Shown here piece after piece: positions 55,048 to 64,000 of a DNA stretch of 64,000 nt. How positions within the stretch are numbered: position 1 is the first letter of the stretch; each line of letters begins with the position of its first letter. Below the pieces are notes generated by a model. The model was given only the letters and a program-made list of their open reading frames with translations. It was not told the origin of the DNA and made no database searches. The stretch is from Anarhynchus alexandrinus (lineage: Eukaryota; Chordata; Aves; Charadriiformes; Charadriidae): the NCBI GenBank assembly GCA_008711295.1, contig VUYV01000011.1:3165029-3229028 (forward strand), read 5' to 3'. Made by a program: the position numbers and the translations under genes.

Positions 55048-55289
55048 CTAAGTGCTGCGGTATGTTTTGATGATATCTTTGATGGCCCGTCTGCAAATGG
55101 GGCAGCAAGCGTTGGCCATCTTCTTGAGCTTCAGCCCACATGAATAGCAGAGACACATGTGTCCACAGGAGTAAATGACCGTGTCTACCATGTTCTCGTA
55201 GCAGATGGTGCATTCATCTCCCCAGGGCCCTGAGACGGACGGGGAGATGGGTGACTCAGGCAAGCTGATGGGAGAGTTGGGAGCTGTGC
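55048..55289 (-). CDS. NEURL1: NEURL1 terminal exon: C3HC4 RING finger
   Basis: The acceptor on the minus strand is TTCTTTGTGTTTCAG; the exon is 242 nt and the stop TAG is at 55050-55048. It reads [20 protein letters not shown], then the RING. All eight zinc ligands are visible: C-x2-C in CTIC, then C-G-H in YSCGH, C and C in CLCYSC, and C-x2-C in CPIC. The segment [16 protein letters not shown] is almost unchanged across neuralized proteins. The tail is [14 protein letters not shown]. The RING recruits the E2 enzyme and supplies ligase activity. The preceding Ser/Pro-rich stretch is likely a flexible, phosphorylatable linker. Confidence 0.95.
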
Positions 55290-56777
55290 CTGAAACACAA
55301 AGAACAGGGTCACTCATGCTGCTTAAAAGGCTTCTTGACATCCCAGAGTAATTTCTGCCCTGAGGCCAGCTACAGAGGGAGGAACCATGCCCTAGCAGAA
55401 ATGGATGCTCCAGGATCAGGAGTCCTTCCTGTGACCTACTGTCCCACTCGCTGAGCCCTGGTTCACATGCCAAGGCTCAGGGCAGCAGAAAGGCAGCATC
55501 TGCTGGGATATGCTGCCCACGTAGAGCAAACCAAGAGACAGCTGTTCCCACGCAGCAAGGACAAAGAGCAGTTTCACATTTTCAAACCACTGTCTAAACA
55601 TGAAAAAAGGAGGAATAATGGGGGTGGGGGTGGGGGGGGTGGATCAAGCCATCTGCTTTGAAAAGGGAGAGGCCGGGTGGCACATGGTGGCAGCAGCTCC
55701 CAAGACAAGCAGTGCTTCATCTCTACAACCAATCCAGGGATGTGGGACCACAGTGCCTGGCTACAAATTACACTTGTAGATCCTTCAAGACGGGGGTGGG
55801 TGGTACCCACATGGACAGCATCTAGCTCATAGTGGGTCATTGCTTCGAGAGCTATGAGGGGGCTGCAGTAACTCAAAATGAGACCTCAACAGTGAAGCCA
55901 GATGAGGTAGCAAGATAATGAGAAAATTTCTGGTTTTGTCTCCCAAAACCCATTAAAAATCTGAATGTTTGCTTTCACCACTTATTAGTTGAGACTAGTA
56001 GGTACCTTTAGCAAAAGCCACTCTTGGTTTGGACAACAATGACAAGGATTTGGTAAAAGTTATCCCATCATCAGCGCCTGGGGATCATGCAGGTGCCTGG
56101 GGTTTTAAAAATGCTGCAAAACAGCCTATCATTTTCTACTGCATGTGCATTTATCTAAAGCTCTCTGGAATTCAATGGCATATTAGAAATATCAATACTG
56201 TCTTTTTTTTGAACAGGGTACTGAAGGTGTATGGAGAGGGAAAGGGGGGCTGTAGGCATAGCCACATGCCTATTCCAGTCTAAGCTAGCGTGCAACATGT
56301 CACTGCCACACAGCTCTCCAGCAGGAGCTGTGCGTCACAGGGCCACGCACATAACAGAAACTCTGCTGCGTCCCTTGGGACTTTTCATGATGAAAAGGGT
56401 TGGAGAAATATTGCTGTCTAGGCATCTAAGCAGCTTCCACGTAAAACAGACTGAAAATAGCCTTTGCAGAGGCTCTCCCTTCCTCCCCGAGGGAGCTGAC
56501 AGGAGACTGTTGATCATTGTGGTTTTAGAGTCCTTCTGGGAGACAAGCCTGAGATTGTGAAGGGAGGCAGCCCGGGAGCAGGCAGAGGGAGGCAAGGGAA
56601 AGGAAGAGGGGGGAATCCCACCACGCTTACCACTGATAGAGCTGCAGAGGGGGCCAGAGCCACATGTAGACAATATGGGATCAGAGACACCGCTGCAGAG
56701 GACGGTGGGGGAATTGGGTGTCGACGTGGGCGAGCTTGGTGTGGACAGCCCCAGCCGTTCGGCTAATATGGTGGAAC
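55048..56777 (-). CDS. NEURL1: NEURL1 (neuralized E3 ubiquitin ligase), two last coding exons, 5'-partial
   Basis: Join of 56777-56631 and 55289-55048 on the minus strand, about 128 residues plus a stop. Phases agree: the first exon ends with G and the next supplies GC, making Gly in SSISG-TAPNS. The C-terminal RING and the end IIKTYRST identify NEURL1 rather than NEURL1B, which as I recall has CTVCFDGEVDTVIYTCGH and ends IKIYRP. The family has two NHR domains followed by a C-terminal C3HC4 RING. It ubiquitinates Notch ligands (Delta/Jagged) and, in neurons, CPEB3. The NHR domains are encoded beyond base 64000. The stop-to-stop convergence with SH3PXD2A is the known synteny. Confidence 0.94.
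55290..56630 (-). other. NEURL1: Last intron of NEURL1
   Basis: 1,341 bases, with GTAAGC donor and TTTCAG acceptor on the minus strand. It contains a G-rich quadruplex-type motif at 55620-55641 on the + strand (G4-T-G5-T-G8-T-GG). It has no other recognisable content; frames such as 55574-55876 are chance. Confidence 0.8.
55620..55641 (+). other. G-quadruplex-type run in NEURL1 intron
   Basis: G runs separated by single T (GGGG T GGGGG T GGGGGGGG T GG). It lies on the strand opposite the NEURL1 transcript, so a structure would form in DNA rather than in the NEURL1 RNA. Confidence 0.6.
56631..56777 (-). CDS. NEURL1: NEURL1 penultimate coding exon: Ser/Thr/Pro-rich linker
   Basis: Minus strand, acceptor TTTCTTTTCTCATGGTGCAG, donor GTAAGC; 147 nt, phase 1 at both ends. 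It encodes [20 protein letters not shown], then [20 protein letters not shown] and [10 protein letters not shown]. The repeated SP/TP pairs ([13 protein letters not shown]) are candidate sites for proline-directed kinases. The segment links the second NHR domain, outside the window, to the RING. Being 147 nt and of matching phase, it could be skipped in frame, which would shorten the linker without touching the RING; no evidence for skipping is available here. Confidence 0.92.
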
Positions 56778-58220
56778 CTGCACCATGAGAAAAGAAACCC
56801 ACAGTTACTTTTAAAAATTGGGGCTGATGAGACACTGGGGATATGTGGCAGGGAGTGGAGCTCTCAGCACTTGTCAGGATTTGTGTCTCATCAGCATGAA
56901 ATCTAGGGAAGACATAAAGGAAAAATAACCCTCACACGCCTTTTTAAATGCTAGCAGCTGGCCCTGAAGAGACACTGAGCTCCCACAGCCCCTGAAATTT
57001 GCTGGAGCTCCTTTAGTCATCATAACCCTTGGTTTCTGCCCTTAAATGTGTCTCAAGTCATTAAGTGCAGTTACTTTCCTTATGGTTTCATGCTTATATG
57101 CACCCTCAGTACTATATTCAGCGATGGGCTTGTAGCCAGGAGAGGACACAGCCTGCAGTGGGGTGGGCTGGACTCCAGCACAAAAACGTATCACCTTGTC
57201 GGAGCACTCTATGCTAACCCAGCGCAAAACTGCATAATTCCAGGCTCTGACAAATTAATGCAAAGTCACTCAAGGACTTCCTAGACACAAGCATGGGGGT
57301 TTGGCAATCAGGAAAATTTAGCTCTGCTCACTGCTCTGCCTCTTTACTAGGGTGGCCTCTGTCAGAGGCGGGGATAAGTCACCACGATGCATTTGGCTCT
57401 GGGACGAACAAGGACACCTCTCCCCCAGTTCAGGAACATTTTCTCCACTCCCTGCATGTCTGAATGTGATGGCTTGAGAGTGCAGACCCCTTTCAAGTCC
57501 CTTCTAGGTGCCCCCAGCTCCGCTACCTCCTGCTCTCACTGCCCAGCATCACCTCTGTGTTAGTGTGGCCTGTCAGAAAAGCCAGCTCTGCCCCACTGCC
57601 TGCTTGGCGCTCTCCCTCCATCTCAGCTTCCTTCTTCTGCTGTTATAACAAGTACCTTAAAGCCCCTTCCAGAAGGGAAAAAAATGGGAATGCTTAAAAC
57701 TCTAGCTGCTACAAAGGTTTTGTAAGGGAATGTCATTGTTAACGATGCAGCCTGGTGTTCAGTGAGACAGCAGCATACACGTGCATGAACCAAGGTGTGG
57801 TGTCTTGGTGGTAAGAACTAGTTTGCCTATGGTTTTAAAGTTAAAGTTTCTAGTTCCCCAGCTGAGAAGAGAACCAGGGTAACTCCAAATCAGAACTAAA
57901 ATGCTAAGACTTCTTCATGTTACCATATAAGGAGCCGAGAGACACAGAGGGTTTGGATCCGCAGTGTCCTCGATGAGTCGGAGGCTACTCTCCAGAGAAA
58001 AAGCAGCGGTAGGAGGCCAGGAAAACCCTGTGCGCCAGAAAGGTCCTTCAGTTCCTGTTTACAGGGAGGCTACAGAGCCAAGGAGGACCAAACCTGGGAA
58101 GCAGGGCCTCCAAGTGCCAGCTGGGGATTGTGCGAAAAAAAGCAAAAGCAGACAATGCCAGATTCTCCTGCCCTTTTTAGCAGAACAAGACTGAGCAGTT
58201 TAAGTGTAGCACAGGGACTG

Positions 58221-58241
58221 AGGGGGGGAGGGTGGGGGTGG
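58221..58241 (+). other. G-quadruplex-type run in NEURL1 intron
   Basis: GGGGGGG A GGG T GGGGG T GG. A second such motif on the same strand as the one in the last intron. Confidence 0.55.
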
Positions 58242-59724
58242 ATCACGTTTGGGTCGAAATCTGTTTTAAGGACTGCGTATGGGTGAAGCAGCAATTAGCT
58301 TCAGCCTTCAGTCCCTCAGTTTTACCCCTCTTCAGATGAGGAGCACTTTGCTCCCAGGCACAATCTGAAGTTGAATTAGCCTCCATAAGGGACTTGGGGG
58401 CTCTCACGCTTGAGATGCTGTAGAGAGGCACCTCCTTTATCACACAGACGGGAGCTGAGGCTGGAGTTTAGCTCAGTAAATATGCAAAAAGAATGATGCA
58501 GCCTCCAATGATGGCTACTAGCAATGGCCCTTCCCCTCCAATCTGACAGATGACCGCAGCAGAAAACTTGCCCTGTGGGTAACACATACTGTAAATGGAC
58601 CCAGCAGGGGCACAGATTTCGGCTCATTCACTGCACACAGAACAAATATGAACACTGAGCAGCTGAACAAGTTTTTCAAGCCTTCCCTCTCCTCCCTGCA
58701 ACCTGGATACATGTCTTCCATTCGACTGACACACAGCACATACTGCATTTCTAACACCAACTTGGTCATTTCATTAAATGCAAAATAAAGACTCTTAAGA
58801 GCATTTTTCTTCCCAGACTAACAGGACAATTTGGAGGTGCCCCAAGTGTCACAGAGCATGAACTGATGAAGCATGCTGGCACCAGTTGAAACAGCCTGTC
58901 CACACTGCAAGGAGAGCTCATCAGTGCAGGAACCGCAATCATCTCTGGTTGTAGCTGGTCTGAGCGTTACCCAAGACCCAAGGGCCGGTACACACCTTCC
59001 CACTTCTTTCTCCTAACACAAGGCGCAGCTCTTGACTTTTCTCCAGCATCAGTATAGAGCTTTGTTTAAAACAATCTGAGTTTCCTACCAGACAAGACAC
59101 ACGTCCCTTGGTGACAGAATAATCAACATAAGACACATTACTCACGCTGTTAATATATTGCTGGATGGTGTGCAGATACCATGACAAGGAGCATGGAATG
59201 AGATCATGTGCAGGGTGGAATGAGTGTGGCCAGCTTGGCTTAACTAAAACCAGATACGTGTGCTCAAGGCCAAACACGATCATTGTGCGCACAGAGCTCC
59301 CACCAAGAGCTAGCTTTCAAACCATGATTTAAAAAAATTAAATAATTCTAAATAAATTAATTTAAATATTGATTTAGAAACATTCTTCCTCTTTCTAAAC
59401 GTCTGAGATAAATTGTCTCTGCCGCTAGCTTGTCTCCTGCTTGATCTCAAACATGCTGAGCACACTGGAATCACCTTTAAATGGATTTTGAATCAATTCC
59501 ATTTGCTCTTTTATCTTTGCAAAGTCCAATTATTAGCAAAAATTCAATGCAGATTGAGTCTTTCTCTGCACTTCTGTCATCACTCTGGGAGAGGTGCAAA
59601 TAAATGAACCTGTATGTCCACCCACAAACGGAAAGAGAGTATTATATTTTCAGTAGAAGAGAGCATTACCATGGAATGTACAGACAACATCACGCCAGGA
59701 AAGGCTGCTAGTATGCTAAAGGTT

Positions 59725-60168
59725 TGCAATTCAAAATGGTCTTGCCAAACTGGAAATAGGATCAGAAATAAACGGGATGCTATTCAATACGATCAAATGC
59801 AAAATGCAGCACTTAAGCAGAGATAATCGGCTACCCAAATACAGGACAGGGAATTAGTCCATTCAATTAGAAATACAGCTGTCCTACAGAAAAAGGCCTG
59901 GGGATTGCTGGAGGTCACCAGATGATCATAAATCAACAATGCTGTCCTGTTATGAAAAGGTTGCGCCAACCCAGGGTCATATGAGGCTGGTTAAGGACTG
60001 GAGCAGGAGCCTGGCGGCACTGTGGTATCTGTCCCTGGAAATACTCAAAACTCAACTAGACGTGGTCTTGTGCTAACTTGGAAGTTAGCTGTGCTTTGAG
60101 CGAGAGGTTGGATAAGTTAATTCCCAGGGGTCCCTTCCAACCTAAAATGTTGTATGATTCTATGATTT
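59725..60168 (+). mobile_element. Old, diverged CR1 LINE 3' fragment
   Basis: It runs in + orientation through segments recognisable from the CR1 3' end: ATTCAATACGATCAAATGC (marker of the final ORF2 region), ACAGAAAAAGGCCTGGGGAT, CTGGAAATACTCAAAACTC, then GGTTGGATAAG and TCCCTTCCAACCTAAAATG, ending with GATTCTATGATTTT. It is much more diverged than the CR1 at 49894 and interrupted by deletions, one near 59950. No intact frame remains. It lies antisense to NEURL1 inside its intron. Confidence 0.8.
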
Positions 60169-63100
60169 TAAGAGGGTAACATTTTTCACAGGCTATTAAA
60201 AGGAGCGAAGAAACAATCTGTTCTTCGTGAAAGTTCTGGATAAGACAAGAAATCACGGGTTCAGACTCCTAAGACATTCAGGTTAGACATTATGTAGATA
60301 GCGAAGCACTGCAAAGCAATCAGACTTCCTAGAGAGACTATGGCATCATTATCAGAACTCTTTAAGAACAGGAAGGTGAAGTAGGTAGTCTCTTGGGATC
60401 CCATCCAGCATTTATGATTTTTATGAGAGTAGTTATCTGTATCCATAATTGCCCATTTATAGAACATTCTAACTGTGACCAAAATACAGCAGCTGTGGTC
60501 CTCAGAGATGCTTTTAGCTCTCTGTGTCTATTGTGGTGAAAAGGGTGGTTTCCCAGAACATTGCAATCCACTCTCAGGGGATATCTCCTGAGGCTTTCCC
60601 AACTTTTAAGCAGGCATCTTTTTGCTGATCTCTCTTAATGCCAGCTGTCGGGGGAGAACTGTGCCACTGTAGGATTTACGTTGGTACGAAGGCCAGATAC
60701 AAAGTCAATACTCCCTAAAAATACGGAAAGTTTTCAATTAACTCTCCCCCTCAATTAATGTATAAAAATATTATTTCTACATTTCTTTCTCATAACAAAG
60801 TGATTACGTTGACCTGCATATTACTGTATGCGCCCCAGAGAGAGAACTGGAAAACAACCACAACAAAACGAGGTGGGAAGAGCAATGTGCTGTCTCTATT
60901 CTCCTTCTGAGCATGCTTAGGGGCACTTGTTATGATGCAAGTAAATCCCCAGGGCACCGCTGTGGCCTAGAGCAGGGAGTAGCTGCCACGAATCTGTTCT
61001 GCAGCTATTCCCAACCCATTGCTAGCAAGCGGTATCTTAATACTCCCAGATTCAAACTACGGCTGAGATGGACAGAAAAGTAGAGTAATGCCAAAGAACA
61101 TGTTGCTTCCTTATTACTGTTGACTTTGGATCACTGAAGGTTGGGAAACTGCCAGTTTAAGGTGTTCATAACACATTTCTTAATCTGGTATCTATTCTTG
61201 AGAGAGGTGATAGAGGGGCAGGGCCATTCCTGGGACTCAAATAATGACAACAGGGCTGAACTGCATCAGATTATGAACAACATCCATCAGCCAGTGAAAG
61301 GTAACCATTAACTTCTTGGGATTTGACCAGGGTATTCCTCATACTGTCCCAGTGTGGGGACATGTTCACGTTCATGTTCACAAGGAGACAAAAGCAAGAC
61401 TCAACTCATTTTAATAAATCTCTGTCTCCTTCTCTTATCCCTTTCTCCCTCATAATTAAATTCAACATTATATAGTCCCATTGCACTTTTTTCAGATCTT
61501 AACCCAGAAGGCCTGCAAGCACAATGTTTCCATCAGAGCACCGGGACTGTGCCTGTGGAAATCTTGCAGAAACCAGGCTCCACAGGCTGAAAATGTGTGC
61601 AGCTTTGAAGTGGAAATGCGGTGTTGCATAGTCTGGAGACTTTGCTTTCAAGGTAGAAAAGAAACAAATGAGTAATACCCAGTGTTTGCTGGCTACGAAC
61701 AGGAATGCATATCATGACTTCTGCCCCCTGAATGGTGTCTGGCAATACCAAACACCATCTCAGGTGGTTCACTCACCTCCTGCTATTTGCATTACCTGTC
61801 TAGGCTCTCGATGACTATTTCACAAGCATTATAGAAATAATGCATAACCACTCAGTTTACACTCCAGAACTATCATTTTTTCCACCTCTGAACCCATCCA
61901 ACTTAAATTTTATTTTTCCCGGCTTACAGGATGCTCTCAGTAAATGACCACTACTGTCTAACTCACAGCTCACATAGTTTGACCATCTTCACCTTTTTAA
62001 GGGGCTTTCCTTACCCATACCCATCTTAAGGAATATGGCAGGACCTTAACTAAATATTGTATCTAAAAGAAAAAATATGGGAGCCTCCTGCAATAGTTTC
62101 TAAGGAAAATAAAGTCTTCTGCAACATACTGACTTGCCCATACGCTGGGTATCACGTGGAGCACATTGACAGCCTCTTCTCTTTTTGTAACACATTTGCT
62201 GCAGAAATAGGACAGCTAATTAAGATTAGGTTATTACCAATAGTAATCACAGATTTTCAATGTTCTTCCATCCATCTGCAGGTCCTAGAGCTTCCAGCAC
62301 ACAGTGGAAAAGGTTAGAACAGCTGCTGAAATCTGGCTGCAGACTTTAACCGGCATATTTCACAGTGCTCAGGAGAGCTGTGCAATTCTCATACATTTTA
62401 CTCCAGTGAGCACTGGGCACCTGACAGTCATAGCCATTTAGATGTCTTTAAAAACTCTTAACCTGATTTCCCTTTGTTAGGAGCCAGATTTTTAAGCCTG
62501 CCAGCTAAAATAATTCCCCTATCTCAAAAACTGCTCAGTATCCATTCTCACATTTAACACTCTCAATGTATCAGGGCTATTGATTTTGTTATCTAAATAG
62601 GATCAAGGTTCCTTCAAAAATCTGACACAATTGTGGGTACTGAGCTCATGTGAACATCTGCTTATGGACGTCCATCCCATAACACATGGACTCCTGCAGT
62701 GTGAGTGAGCCATGATGTTACTGAGACTGAATACTAGAGCAACTTAACCCTGTAAAGAGTCATATCTTTGCTTAATCCTATCTGCTACAGATATTTGGCT
62801 TCATAGTGACCACTCGTATGTGAACACCCTTGATAAATAACCACGTGCAAGACTGGTAAGAATGAGACCTCAGTTTTGGTCCTTACTATTATTTTACTGG
62901 AAAATCTCCTACATACATATTTTTTTTTCTGCTCATGGATGTAGCTTGTGTAGAACTTTCCCATTTTATTTTTTCTTCTACTCATCCTCCCATTCCAGAT
63001 AAAGGTAGAAAGATACTTTTAACTATTAGAGAATGCAGACTGGTGGAATTACACAGCTATTTCATGTATTACAAGAGCAAAAGCCCATACTGAAGATGCA

Positions 63101-64000
63101 GTGGGAAACCTGGAACAGTACACAAAATGTGTATTCTCTTGACCTTGCAATCTAGTGGCAAGACACAGAGTACTGAGATCTCCTGAGTACTTTCCTCTGT
63201 CTTCTCCCAGGAAGAAAGATGAAGTTTCTTTCTTTGGATGTTCCCCAGGCAGATGTCTGACCAACACCTCTCCCTTCACACTGATACTAGAAACCTTGGT
63301 ATTCCATCAGTGGCACATCCACTAAAAAGTGTGTTTTATCCAGACAAGCTTTGCAAAAACTAAATCCTTCCACGTTTTATTTCAGTAACTGGTTTTCACT
63401 AATGCAAATGTTCTATCAGCTGTAGAGAGAGCTGCAAATACCAAACACAGTTTCAGCAAGACAGTCTCAATACTCAAATGGCAGTCCTACCCACAGCGTG
63501 CTCTCTGCTCCAAAGAGCAGCCATATACATTTCTGCACATGATCAGATTTTCTTGCCTCCAGCCAAGGCTGCAGGAGAGCTATTCTGTCCCCCGGGGCTA
63601 CTCAGATCTTGCCCAACAGGGACTTCTGAATCCATCATGCTAAAACAAAGGAACAAAGCACCTGTTGCTGCCTGGGCACACGGTAGTTAAAGATCAACAA
63701 TAATGGTAGGGAAGGATGTAAGCATATCCATCATTTCTGAATGCTATAAAATACATGTATTTACACAGCCATTTGTTATGTTCCCACGGTGATGGGAACA
63801 ATACTGCATTGACCAGAAACCAGAGCTTCCTTCCCCTTGGGCTTGGTGTTTTTTGGCCAACCGTGCTCTCGGAGCCCAGCCTCTATGCTGCAACTCATCT
63901 CTGCCTCTCAGGTGACCGACATCAGTTGATGATCCATGGGGTTTTTCTGCATTCAAGTATTTCCTGGGGGATTTTAAAACTGTTCCGAACAGAACAATAT

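Larger units (their letters stand above)
56778..64000 (-). other. NEURL1: NEURL1 intron (partial), continuing past the window
   Basis: More than 7.2 kb with no recognisable NHR-domain exon in any frame, so the next coding exon lies outside the window. It contains a G-rich motif at 58221-58241 and an old CR1 copy at about 59725-60168. It is otherwise unique sequence with short chance frames, AT-rich near 59320-59400 and 60720-60800. Confidence 0.65.

Overview
The window looks like one stretch of a bird chromosome (a crocodilian or turtle is less likely). It contains CR1 LINE copies. The better-preserved one carries the usual avian CR1 3' end with a short AGAATC-type tail. Introns are compact and repeats are sparse. 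There is no operon structure, and nearly all open frames are chance frames in introns, UTRs and intergenic DNA. Two protein-coding genes are supported, and they converge tail to tail.

Bases 1 to about 43.5 kb hold the 3' part of SH3PXD2A (TKS5/FISH, the podosome and invadopodium scaffold) on the + strand. Seven coding exons (8837-8950, 13482-13565, 25659-25776, 31283-31617, 32490-32539, 34697-34816, 34948-36843) join in one continuous frame of about 904 residues ending in a TAA. They encode the back half of the first SH3 domain, four more SH3 domains, and the proline- and serine-rich linkers. The PX domain and the first half of SH3-1 lie upstream of the window. The 84-nt second exon is the optional basic cassette. 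The 3'UTR is long, about 6.7 kb to a poly(A) signal at 43489, or further.

About 43.5-52.3 kb is intergenic. It holds a truncated CR1 flanked by an exact 35-bp duplication next to an N. It also holds a GC-rich block with a CTCF-like site, a GC box and a clean G-quadruplex motif.

About 52.3-64 kb is the 3' end of NEURL1 (neuralized E3 ubiquitin ligase) on the - strand. It contains a roughly 2.7-kb 3'UTR, the terminal RING exon (55048-55289), the preceding Ser/Pro-rich exon (56631-56777), and more than 7 kb of intron with an older CR1 copy. The SH3PXD2A-NEURL1 tail-to-tail arrangement matches the human locus as I recall it, which supports both identifications. The two genes are not known to share a pathway: one is an adaptor for Src-driven actin and protease sites, the other a ubiquitin ligase for Notch ligands and synaptic proteins.

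I found no undescribed multi-gene system. The items most worth a second look are the CR1/35-bp duplication/N junction, the CTCF-G4-GC-box block between the genes, the conserved basic cassette exon, and several intronic stretches that look regulatory.
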